Shown: positions 1 through 9,592 of the stretch, in pieces | How the letters are laid out: each line of letters starts with the position of its first letter | Numbering within the stretch: the stretch's first letter is position 1 | DNA from: Phytophthora hibernalis | Lineage: Eukaryota; Oomycota; Peronosporomycetes; Peronosporales; Peronosporaceae | Direction: 5' to 3' | Length of the DNA stretch: 64,000 bases | NCBI GenBank assembly: GCA_012656075.1 | Contig: JAAKBF010000054.1 | Coordinates: forward strand, 430,076-494,075 | Program-made: the position numbers and the translations under genes | Notes under the pieces: model-generated | Database searches by the model: none | What the model saw: the letters and a program-made list of their open reading frames with translations, nothing else | What the model was told of the DNA's origin: nothing

Positions 1-150
1 GTATTTGAACATGGTATCGTACCTTTGATTCTTCGCTTTCAACTTTGTCACATCACTTGGCTCAATTGAGCACCTTTTGTCGGGCAAAAGACTCCAAATT
101 AAAACCCCGTCTAAACCGTTTCTATCACTTTTAGCAGAGCCTGAAGATAC

Positions 151-1468
151 ATGTACCCTTCTCGACACAACTCGAGTGACACGATGCTGGTCCGCGTGCG
201 CTCCAAGAACGGCACGTGGCGCGTGGGGGACCTCACGCCGTCGTCCACCATCGCAGACATCAAGCGCTGGATCTTCGAGCAGCACTCGCTCGCTCCGCAG
301 CAGCAGCAGTTGGCACTGGACCAGCAACATGCACAAAAGACTTCAGACACACAGACGCTACGTGAGCTGCGCGTGGGCCATGGCGACATGCTGTTCCTGG
401 ACTACGACGGCGAAACGGTGGGCACGGGCGGCGCATTAGGTACCAAGATCAACGCGGACGGAACCCTCACGCGTGTGGCGTACCACGACCGCGCCGACAA
501 GCAGTCGTTCCGGCCCGGTATGAAGTCTCTGCGGACATGAAGATGTACTGGACGCTCAGCGAGTTCATGCGCATGGACGCGCAGTTCGAGTTCAAGATGA
601 GCGCGCAGAAGGAGCCGCAGGTGACCAAGGTGCATCTTGACGGCGCGAGCTGCAACGACTTCCAGGGGTATCTGCGCCAATTCGCCTTCCAGCAGTCGCG
701 CTGCGGCTGGCTCTACGGCTCGGTGGACGCCGAGACCAAGGAAGTGACGGTGGACTTTATCTACGAGCCGCCGCAGGAGGGCAACCCCTACGGCTTTGAA
801 GTGCTGGACGACCCGAACGCAGACAAAGTGGATGCCGTGGCCGAAGCGCTCGGCTTCGAGAAGGTGGGCTGGGTCTTCTCGCACCCCCACGTGAAGATGA
901 GGACTTTCACTTCTCGGCGCGGGAAGTTCTACTGGCGGCTCAACTGCAGGCGGACGCGGGCGGTAAAGGATCGCTGTTCCTGACGCTGAAGGTGACGCTG
1001 GACAAGGAAGGACAGGCGTCGTTTGAAGCCTTCCAGGTCAGCGACCAGTGTGTGGACATGTTCGCGGCCGGTGTGCTAGCGGAGAACGAACAGAACCCCA
1101 AGGCGTGCGCTGTCAACGATACATTCACGGTGCTCGTGGAGGCCAAGCCCGCGAAAGAGGTGGACAACAACTTTTTCCTGTGTGTAGTGCCAGTGCTGCC
1201 GCACGAGTCCACGCTGCGCTGCGAGTTCCCCAAGCTCAACCGCGAGGGTTCCTACCGTAACCGCGCGGCGCTCAAGGCTCAGCTACAGAAGTACCGTGAC
1301 GAGCCGTATGCCAAGCGCCTGAGCGACTTCCAGCTGATGGTCTTCCTGGCAGACTTCCTCGACGTGCAGACGGACATCCCGGTCATCTGCCAGGCCGTGC
1401 GCAACCCAAACACCCCGCTGGACTCGGGCTACCCGATTTTGATCGACTCGGTCGCAGGCAGTCAGTGA
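151..1468 (+). CDS. NPL4: NPL4 homologue (CDC48/p97 cofactor), two frame breaks
   Basis: Encodes NPL4, which with UFD1 recruits ubiquitinated substrates to the CDC48/p97 ATPase in ER-associated and other proteasomal degradation. A ubiquitin-like domain starts at the second Met (184, MLVRVRSKNG) and fills about the first 85 residues. It is followed by RPGMKSL and the NPL4 MPN-like core, with FIYEPPQEG, KVGWVFSHP and NNFFLCVVP. The architecture resembles plant NPL4: I see no CHHC zinc-finger module as in human and yeast NPL4. Reading moves through three frames. Each change sits at a short run (GG at 533-534, CCCCC at 884-888) and the homology continues directly, so one base appears to be missing at each. 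The start could be 151 or 184. Family identity is certain; that the breaks are technical is inference. Confidence 0.93.
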
Positions 1469-1766
1469 GTGCACACAGCCAGGAAGCAGAAACGTGGATA
1501 GGCAGACGAACTGGCAGACACTAGCGAAAATGTAAGCAAAACCTACTAATCAGATGCACTGAAAGTGTCTTCAAGAAGCAGTTGGCCAACATGGCTTCAT
1601 TGCATCCATACCGCGGTGGCAAGGGAGATGAGAGGCAGACTCACTGCGCGTCATGGTGATCGTCGAGTCGTCTTCTTTTCCTTCGATTGGTCGAAATACC
1701 TGTCGACAGCGCCGATTGGCCGGCAGTCTTTCGATATTGGCCAGCGGAGACCGGCTTGTCCTTGCG

Positions 1767-1781
1767 TTCATTCAGACATTT
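1767..1781 (+). promoter_or_regulatory. oomycete initiator-like element before uridine kinase
   Basis: TTCATTCAGACATTT lies about 20 bp before the ATG at 1802. It resembles the oomycete initiator consensus GCTCATTYYNCAWTTT, with the TCATT and CATTT halves one base further apart. The position fits the very short 5' leaders common in Phytophthora. No TATA box is visible. Confidence 0.45.
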
Positions 1782-1801
1782 GCTGTCGACGAGAGACTGC
1801 A

Positions 1802-2796
1802 ATGGTGAAGGCCAGCTTCTTCGAGGTAATGGCGCTGTGCTGCGCGCTGGTGGCGGCCATGGCGGCCACCCACGCGCGCTCGGAGCGTCGCAAGCGCCAG
1901 AAGTTCGCGCTGCAGCAGCCGCTCGTGACCACCAAGAGCGAGCTGGAGCTGGTCAAGGACATCGTGTACATCAACAACTCGACGGAGCCGGGCGCCAGCT
2001 TCCTCTGACCGCTCGATCCACCTGCTGAATGAAGAAGGCAACCAGATCCTCGTGGTGGGCGTGTGTGGAGGCTCTGGATCGGGCAAGACCACGCTCTCAC
2101 GCGCCATTATGGCCGAGTTCGGCGCCGCACGCGTGTCGTACCTGTCGCACGACTACTACTACAAGGACCTGGCCCACCTCACCATGGAGCAGAGGTCCAA
2201 GCACAACTTCGACCACCCGGACTCGCTCGAGACCGACCTCATGGTCAAGCACCTCAAGCAGCTGCGTGCCGGCAAGACCGTGGCCGTGCCTGTCTACGAC
2301 TTTAGCACGCACTCACGCGTCCAGCAAACGACTCCAATGAAGCCCAACAGTGTGATTCTAGTGGAAGGAATTCTGATTTTCGCCGACCAGGCGCTCGCCG
2401 ACCTCATGGACATCAAGATCTTCGTCGAGACAGCTGCGGACATTCGACTTGTACGGCGTCTGCACCGTGACATGGAGGAGCGCGGTCGCACGGCCGAATC
2501 CGTCATGGACCAGTACATGAAGACGGTGCGACCCATGCATATGATGTTTGTGGAGCAGTCGAAGCGCGTGGCGGACATTATTATCCCGCATGGAGGTACG
2601 TCAAATTGTTTGTGGTATTTTTCACGCAGCGATGACTCATCTTTTGATCGTTTTTGTAGTAAATTCTGTGGCCCTAGACATGATTATAAGCAAGCTTCAC
2701 AGCTTCACGGCAGGACGTAGCGCAACAGGCAGCAGCAGGTCTGCCAGCGAGCGCTCCGACTCGCTTGACGATGAGAAAGAGGCACCGAGCGCTTGA
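1802..2796 (+). CDS. uridine/cytidine kinase with hydrophobic N-terminal extension
   Basis: Phosphorylates uridine/cytidine to the monophosphate in pyrimidine salvage. A P-loop (GGSGSGKTT), the SHDYYYKD segment, FDHPDSLETD and an IFVETAADIRLVRR region are all visible, as expected for the uridine kinase family. The N-terminus (MVKASFFEVMALCCALVAAM) is a hydrophobic segment followed by basic residues, which could be a membrane anchor or targeting signal; cytosolic family members lack it. Intron 2596-2659 (GTACGT...TTGTAG, 64 bp) joins the end of the kinase core (IIPHG) to VNSVALDMIISKLH and a Ser-rich acidic tail. One frame break lies near 2000 (TT), between the N-terminal segment and the kinase core. 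Alternatively the upstream segment is a separate short ORF, but no stop or gap other than this one-base shift separates them. Confidence 0.85.
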
Positions 2797-3388
2797 TCAG
2801 CGCAGGGATGAGTTGAATAGGCAGGCTTTAGCGGCATAAGCACCGCCCTTCATGTGATCAACAACTTCAATTGTATTATCTGGACGGGCATGGGTCGAAG
2901 AAATGATCCGGGTATCATTGATGATAGCACAACACAACGATGAATGGAGATGGCAGTCGAGGAAGCATAGGAGATTGTTTCCTGTGTCAGCTTGAAGTAT
3001 CACATACACGCCGATCGATGGTGGGTAATTGACGAGTCGGGAATGACGACAATGCTATCGTTGCACACACTTGCACACTTGCTTGCTCGTCTACAAGGAA
3101 CGTTTACCCTTATCCATGCAGCGATGAATGCCTTCAACAGGTTTGTACTTTGTAGTTGTTGAGCTTCCTTCTACTGATACCTGTATGAAAATGAGCGGCT
3201 GTGCAAGCTGTCGAGGGTAATGTTAACTCGATAGCACCACCAACAGACCAGCGACAGTAGCAGCTACGGATGTAAATGAGGTCCGCGCTCGGCATTCATT
3301 CTGGGGTTAAATGCTGAAGAACCACCGAAGGCGCGGGGCACTTTAGACTTGGGGACTATCCATCGTTCACAGCCTTGTGTTTGCTCGT
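2797..3388. other. intergenic region between convergent genes
   Basis: Holds the 3' ends of the uridine kinase (plus strand) and proteasome alpha-5 (minus strand). I see no ORF of note, RNA gene or repeat here. Confidence 0.6.
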
Positions 3389-4357
3389 TTACAGGCGACC
3401 GATCACAGCCTCCAGCTCCGCACCAGTGCAGACGTGGAATCCCTTTTCACGCGTGACAATAGCCAGCTCCACGTTAATGCTAGTGAGCTTCTCCTCCATG
3501 TGCTGCTTGAGCGAGCCAATAGCGATCGTCTCGGCCTCCTGCAACGTGAGCTCGTCCGTGTAGCTATCCTTGAGGTTGTTGAGTGCGCCTTCCGATCCCG
3601 ATCCAATCGCGTGGGCCTTCACGGGCCAGTACGTGCCCGAGGGTTCCGAGAAGAAAAGCTGCGGGCCGGCTTCATCCACGCCAGCGAGCAGCAGTGCTAC
3701 ACCAAACGGACGGCTCATCTTCTGCTTGTGATTGTTCTCGTCCGAGCCCTCGCCGAAGCTCAGCGCCAAGTCGCAGATGGACTGCGTCAGCGCCTGCACA
3801 CGCACAGGCTCATTGTACGAGAACCAGTGGTTGGTGGCCTCCACGCGCGCGTGGTCGATCAGCGTCTGCGCGTCGGCGGTGATGCCGCTCATGGCCGCGC
3901 CAACGTGACGGTCCACTTCCATGATCTTCTCAATGCTGTCGTAAAAACATAAAACACAACAGTAAAATAGCAAATTAGCACTTCTGCTACCAGCAAATAG
4001 TAGAACCCATTGCTGGGATCTTTTATTCGAGTCACCAACCTGCCAGGCTCCAGCAGTGGCGACGTCAGACGCTTCTCCACGGCGAGCACGACGCCTTCCT
4101 TTGTGCGGATGCCGATAGCTGTGGTACCCATCTACACAACGTCAAACACAGACGGTTAATTTGCAGGTAATTGACGCTTGGGACGGAAAGCACAAACCTT
4201 GATGGCCTCGATGGCGTACTCCACTTGGAAGAGGCGCCCTCGGGCGAGAACGTGTTCACGCCACGGTCGTACTCGGTGCTGTGAAGGAGAGAGCAAAATG
4301 TTAGTAGGTAGATCTAGAGAGACGGTGGAAGAGCACTACGCACTTGGTCTGGAACAT
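3389..4357 (-). CDS. PSMA5: 20S proteasome subunit alpha type-5
   Basis: Alpha-5 subunit of the 20S proteasome outer ring. Four exons are readable on the minus strand: 4357-4344 (only 14 nt, MFQT), 4278-4198, 4131-4040 and 3935-3389. They are separated by introns of 65, 66 and 104 bp with GT-AG ends. Diagnostic segments are EYDRGVNTFSPEG, FQVEYAIEAIK, LAVEKRLTSPLLEPG, SIEKIMEVDRHVGAAMSG, ATNHWFSYNE and MSRPFGVALLLAGVDEAGPQ. Predicted length is about 244 residues, against 241 for the human protein. Exon 2 has one break just after SPEG, where one C is missing from an expected CC, so the literal translation diverges until the next exon. The gene is convergent with the uridine kinase and divergent from the PDZ gene at 5016. 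Confidence 0.95.
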
Positions 4358-5015
4358 GTTCGCTACACTTGCTTGGGCTTTCGGCTTCTCCCCGCTTTGG
4401 ATATCTTGAGTGGGACTGTAAAGGACAGAATAAAAAGTGGGGCTTACGGTATATGTGGCATTGTTATGGATGGTTCATGGTAGTGACGTACATTCACTCT
4501 CGTGCAACTTCAATCTGAGTCAATTCACTGTGTGCAACTTCAGCTAAGTATCCACTGACCAGGAGTTTCATTACTCCACAACGTGTGCGACTGGGTGGAT
4601 AAAAAATAGGAACGTTCTGAACGTCGTTGATGGCTCTCGTACCCAGAGCTCTTCAGGGCTTTCCTCTCACCCTTCATGGTGTCCTGCTTCTTCATGGTGT
4701 GTTCAAACAAGATGAAGAAGCAGCACATGGACTCTGTATGCGAGGTGAACCGTCACTACATGTAACGAAATCTCAAAAGTCCCAATAGATCCCAGCGATC
4801 CTCCGCCCATTTCGCAGTGATTCACAGCCTGTGAAGCTTAGCTCGGTGCTGTTTGGTTTCGATGGAAATACCCACCGTAAGCCTTTTGGTATATTTGGGC
4901 GATCGCGGGCTATACATAGTCCCCTTTTCTTTTCGAGCGTGCCTCTCAACTTCGCATTGTTGCTGAAGTCCAGGGTACTGCATTCTCAATTTGGCAGGCT
5001 ACCGAGCACACCAAG
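4358..5015. other. divergent promoter region (PSMA5 / PDZ protein)
   Basis: 658 bp shared upstream region of PSMA5 (minus strand) and the double-PDZ gene (plus strand). No conserved element stands out to me. Small ORFs here are not supported. Confidence 0.4.
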
Positions 5016-6044
5016 ATGGAAATCGAAGCCGCGCTTCGCTCCAACAGAAACGTCGGCAAGAAAATTGAGGGATGTCCCGCTCAAAGACCAACTTCATCCC
5101 CGCTGCCAACTTATACGAAAGGAAACAATCACAAGACGAAAAATCGGTCGCCGCATCGAAAGGTATCGGCGGCATCTTCAGTCGAGACATTGACGAGCCA
5201 AGATGATTTTGGTGCTGACACCGATACTAAAGAGGAAGAAGCAGAAAACGTTGGTTTCGATGCTGATGTCACCACAACTGCCGAGCACGATGTCGTAAGG
5301 GCAGGGCCACAACACGAAGGTATCCGAGTACAGCAAAGTAACAATCAAGCTGAGTCAAGCAGCGACGAAGAGTGTCATCGCTATGAGATTTTGCTTTGGT
5401 TCGGGAGCAGTCTTGGCGGGGTGACCTTCGCATGTTGCGATTCTGCTGGGTACCCATACGTGAAAATGACCGACGGAAATGAGTGTCTACCTGGTATGTG
5501 GAACATCCAAGCTGGGGACGTTCTTGTCTCAATAAATGAATGCAACACACATAGCTCGGCGATGGATTTTGATGCAGTGATGCAGATCATTGCTACCGGC
5601 GCTCGCCCAGCAGTTCTTCACTTCCGGAGACCAACGCTACACGAGCTGCAGAATTTCAAAATACAAAAACGCAAACCGACAAGCGAGGAACGATTGGAAC
5701 GCAGACGAAATCGTGAGCGACTGGAGAAGACTCTGAGCTACGTAATTTGGCGTGAGGGTGACGGGCCTCTTGGTGTTTCCCTGAAAAAGCAACGAGATTC
5801 GCTGTACCCTGTTGTAGCGGATATGAACCGCAGCAGCGTCGTCAGCCGCCATGCGCAGATAGGAGACCAGTTGATCTCGATCAACCAGCACGATGTCTAC
5901 AAGCTGGGCAGTAAAGCCTGGTTGCAACTCCTGAAATCCGCGCCCAAGCCTCTTGTGCTAACATTTCGACGGCTGGGACCTCCGTTGACTCATAAAGGGC
6001 CCGCACGCTGGATCTGTGATTCCACGCCATCTGAGACGCATTGA
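5016..6044 (+). CDS. double PDZ-like domain protein (paralogue A)
   Basis: An intact 342-residue ORF, probably a scaffold or adaptor. The first 115 residues are low-complexity, basic then acidic. A first PDZ-like domain spans about residues 122-205 (YEILLWFGSSLGGVTF, GMWNIQAGDVLVSINE, HFRRP). A basic linker rich in E and R follows, then a second PDZ-like domain at about 240-320 (GPLGVSLKKQ with a PLGV binding-loop-like segment, IGDQLISINQHDVYKLG, PLVLTFRR). Its closest relative in the window is the gene at 7424, with the same domain order and near-identical landmark peptides, so the two arose by local duplication. Domain calls rest on fold-typical motifs. The ligand is unknown. Confidence 0.75.
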   Translation: MEIEAALRSNRNVGKKIEGCPAQRPTSSPLPTYTKGNNHKTKNRSPHRKVSAASSVETLTSQDDFGADTDTKEEEAENVGFDADVTTTAEHDVVRAGPQHEGIRVQQSNNQAESSSDEECHRYEILLWFGSSLGGVTFACCDSAGYPYVKMTDGNECLPGMWNIQAGDVLVSINECNTHSSAMDFDAVMQIIATGARPAVLHFRRPTLHELQNFKIQKRKPTSEERLERRRNRERLEKTLSYVIWREGDGPLGVSLKKQRDSLYPVVADMNRSSVVSRHAQIGDQLISINQHDVYKLGSKAWLQLLKSAPKPLVLTFRRLGPPLTHKGPARWICDSTPSETH

Positions 6045-7423
6045 AAAAGAGGTGTGTGGATGTATTTATCTGTGTAAGCGTTAAAATTTGAATGCTTGCG
6101 GTACGCAGCACAATCATAAAACTGGAAAATGTTTTAATTTACTTACTTTTTGTATGGATCAAGTTGAAGTCAGGTCCGATCCCTATTTTTGGAATGCAAG
6201 AACATATTTCCGATTAGGCGGTATTGCCTGCACGGTGCAGGCGCCTGCCAGGCGGCACCCCATCGTAACTTGGAAATCCACACATCTTCGCGCTGACAAG
6301 ATGTACAGGGAATCCGCTTCGTGACGTATTAAGGGCGCTGCCTGGGAGGTCGTATGGTTCGACTTGTCGTTTGACGGTGACAGCAGCATAGGCCAATGGG
6401 CCATAGGCAACACCAAGAAAGCGTCCCACCGCATTGGAAAGCAGGCCTACGTGGGCGTTTTTCATTCTCGAAGGCACGCCAGCCTTCGAGCCGATTTCGA
6501 TGGAGTTCGATTGCCGCATCGCGTGCATCGGCAGCAGCCCTCTATCCACTAGTTAACGTTTCGCTGCTTCCGAGCTCTTGCGTGCGGCATGAGATGACAG
6601 GGGGCGTACGAATGGGCGAATGGGCGACCCAAGGATGTGAGAGCGGCAGCTCAAGTGCTCATCTCATGGACGCCAGGAGGATCAATGTTGCCCTGCTTTC
6701 ATAAAGCTAGGCTGTTAGTGTACTTGGAAGTAATCCACATACGGTACCTCGGAGCGAAGAAGCTCCGAGGTTTCAGGAAGTTCCGATCGCAAAAAGACCA
6801 TTCAGAAACTGCTGATAGTGGTAATGATACCTGTGGTTGCAATAACATCCTTCCTAGCACGAGCTTTACGTTTGTCCCGTGCTGCTAGCGATATCTAAGG
6901 TTATTTGCTGCTACCGGTACCTTTGTTGGGTGTGTCTCCAAGTAACTCCTATTTTCAGTCGAGGCGTCATTTGCTGCTGCTTGTGCTGCAGAAGATAATA
7001 GAGGTTGCGTGTGATGTTGTTTCCTGTTGTTGATGGTTCCGTTAATGCGGCTGCCGCAAAAATTGGAGACACATGGTGCTTCCAAGACAAGAGCTTGCCT
7101 TTGTGGTTGCCGTTCGACTTGTCGAGACAGGGATCAATATGGATAACCGTCGGTGGTCTCACGTGACCCCTTCGTCCCAAATTGCACTGCAGTTTCCCTC
7201 CCAGGAAAAGATTGACGTTGTTGAAAAATCAATCATCGACTGCTTGCCTTCGTCTGCAGCAACCACCAGTCTCCTCCAATCCACACCGACAGGCAGTCTT
7301 TCATTGCCCCGAGCCCTCTATTGTCTCAGTTGGAGCCGGTTGGGAACAGCCGGACAAGTGAACTCGTCGGCCATAACTCGAGTCGCTGTCGAGCACAGTC
7401 TTCTTTAAGCTTAGCTGTTTGCC
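6045..7423. other. intergenic region between the PDZ paralogues
   Basis: 1.38 kb with no supported gene. Several ORFs of 60-110 codons occur on both strands, but none has a recognisable motif or codon use like the neighbours. It probably contains the 3' UTR of paralogue A and the promoter of paralogue B. Confidence 0.5.
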
Positions 7424-8389
7424 ATGGGTGTGGACACTTTGCGAATGAGCGACCTGGAAAACCTCTCCAACAACCAGATTGACTTCAGTATGGACACCAC
7501 ATGCCAACCTCAGGACAGCGACAGCTTGGTCAAGAACGTAGCTCCGGCGCCTCCGTCTTTCAACAAGTGGCTGGCCGAAGCCCTCGCGGAGGAGGAAGCT
7601 GCCATCAAGATCCAGCTCTTCCTACGCTACCACCTCAAGCTGCGCGTGTCTGTGAACGCTTCCATGCAGCGTACAGCATCCACAGCGTCGTCTTTGGACT
7701 CGCTATCGACCCCCGAAGAGCTAGACGAAGACCATCTGCAGTATGAAATTCTGCTTTGGTACGGCTCCAGTCTCGGTTCCGTGGGCTTCACCTCGTGTGA
7801 GATCACGGGCTATCCCTGTGTTGAAGTGGCCGAGGGCAACGACTCTCTGCCCGGGATGTGGAGTCTCCGCGAGGGCGACTTCCTCATTGCCATCAACGAG
7901 CACAGCACCAAGCGATCGGCGGTGCCATTCGACGCCGTCATGCAAATCCTGGACAGCGGCGTGAGACCGGCCGTACTGCGGTTCCGACGACCTGCTTCAC
8001 ACGAGCTGCAGAGTCTCACGAAACGACCACGTCGCTCGTCGACCACCGAACGGACGGACCGATCCAAGACTCGAGAACGACTGGAGAGGTCTTTGAGCTA
8101 CGTCATTTGGCGAGAGGAAGACGGCCCGCTCGGTATCAGTTTGAAGCCTGAACAAGGCAAGTCGTATCCTGTGGTTATGGCCATGAACAAGTCGGGCGTT
8201 GCAGGTCGTGGAGAGAAACACTGCAAAGTGAGTGTGGGCGACCAACTGCTGACTATCAACCACTACGACGTCTTCCGCTTGGGCTTCAAGAAGATGTGCC
8301 AAGTCATGCAGTTCGCACCCAAGCCGCTCGTGCTCACGTTCCGCCGTACGTCACCTGAACCGATGGAGCCTCGCAGTCTCGACCTTTAG
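7424..8389 (+). CDS. double PDZ-like domain protein (paralogue B)
   Basis: An intact 321-residue ORF and paralogue of the gene at 5016. The N-terminus differs: it carries FNKWLAEALAEEEAAIKIQL, whose AAIKIQLFLRYHLK resembles an IQ-like calmodulin-binding helix. The two PDZ-like domains (YEILLWYGSSLGSVGF through FRRP; GPLGISLKPEQ through VLTFRR) align with paralogue A over their whole length, including the conserved RERLE-SLSYVIWRE linker. In the second domain it has an insertion (GRGEKHCKVSVG) relative to A. The gene is convergent with the PP2C gene 128 bp downstream. It is probably a signalling scaffold; function is otherwise unknown. Confidence 0.78.
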   Translation: MGVDTLRMSDLENLSNNQIDFSMDTTCQPQDSDSLVKNVAPAPPSFNKWLAEALAEEEAAIKIQLFLRYHLKLRVSVNASMQRTASTASSLDSLSTPEELDEDHLQYEILLWYGSSLGSVGFTSCEITGYPCVEVAEGNDSLPGMWSLREGDFLIAINEHSTKRSAVPFDAVMQILDSGVRPAVLRFRRPASHELQSLTKRPRRSSTTERTDRSKTRERLERSLSYVIWREEDGPLGISLKPEQGKSYPVVMAMNKSGVAGRGEKHCKVSVGDQLLTINHYDVFRLGFKKMCQVMQFAPKPLVLTFRRTSPEPMEPRSLDL

Positions 8390-8516
8390 GATCGTCTCGT
8401 CACTTTTGCGGTCTTTGACGCACTATTTATCGACAACTAATCAATTCAGGAATCGCTCTTCAGCCGAAACAAATAATTAGTGGCTCGAGTTGGCCTTAGC
8501 TCTACTTGGTGGCAGC

Positions 8517-9592
8517 TCACTCCCCGAAACAGATAATGACGGCGGTCATGTTGTCCATGGAGCCCTGTGCTTTGGCTTCATCCAGCAGCATTTTGCCAAT
8601 CGTAATGGACTTTTCGCCCTCGGCGAGGCGTTTGGCAACGAACTCCGTCAATTCTTCGTCGCTGAAGACGTCGGTAATACCGTCGCTCACGAGCACGAGG
8701 AAAGCTTCGTCTGACGCGATCTCTAACGACGCCATGTGCGGTGCACTGGTGATGAACTTCTTCTCATCCGCCTGGCCTAACGCCCTTGTGACGGAGATGG
8801 ATCCAGCCACACGTTTATTGACGATGATCCCATTGAGTGCACGAATGCGTTTGACCTCGTCCTCGTTCGTGGCCTTGTGATCCACCGACAATCGCGACGT
8901 TTGTCCGTCGCAGCAGAAAATGGCTCGAGAGTCGCCGACGTTGGCGATGTGAAAGGTGGTCCGACCGTTGTACTTGCGGATGAGGCACGTGACGGCCGTG
9001 GAGCCGCTCTCGCACGACTCGTCAAAGTCCTCGAGCTCCTTGTCCAGCGATGAAAAGGCTTCAGCATAGCAGTTCTCGATCTCAGCATTGCTCAGGACAT
9101 CAGCCTCCACGTCGGAGCAGTTGTCCATGCTGCTGGTGGATGTGACATTGCTGCGGTAGCTGGTGCTCTCGGCGTCGGACGGTCGCTCCTTGGCACTGTA
9201 CTTGACCTGCATGAGCTCGGCCAGTTTCTGGTGGAAGTACTTGGCCGCGTACTTGGCGCAGAAGTCGCCTCCGTGGCCGTCGTATACGCCGAAGAAGGAG
9301 CTCACGGCCGGGTCGTCCGGGAACGCTCGGTACTTGGGGATGGCCACGCACTCGTCCTCCATGTGCTTGCGGAACTGGCTGTTCTGCGTGGATACAGCAG
9401 CGTAGTCTCTCACCACGGGGCTAGGCAGGAACTGGTCGGTGGGTTTGCGTCGTCGTCTCCGCTCTTGCGTGTGGGGGACGGCGCGGACGAGGAGCTGCTG
9501 GTCTTGCTACGGCGTTCGACCATCTGAAGCTTGTGACGCGGCCTGGTGGACGACGGAGCGCAGCTGTGGTCACGTGAGCAGAAAGTTCCCAT
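8517..9592 (-). CDS. PP2C-family protein phosphatase (PPM), one frame break
   Basis: Metal-dependent Ser/Thr phosphatase. All core PP2C motifs are present in order: FFGVYDGHGG, ESGSTAV, ANVGDSRA, LSVDHK, VAGSISVTRALG, LVSDGITDV and a final MDNMTAVII, so the metal-binding Asp residues are intact. An insertion of about 30 residues rich in Ser/Thr follows the first helix (after LAELMQVKYS). The ATG at 9592 starts MGTFCSRDHS, with Gly2, Cys5 and Ser6 as in dual N-myristoylated and palmitoylated proteins, which suggests membrane association. The N-terminal segment and the catalytic domain are in different frames, with the switch around 9430-9470. No ATG lies at the start of the catalytic-frame ORF, so the upstream ATG is preferred. 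The substrate is unknown. Confidence 0.88.
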
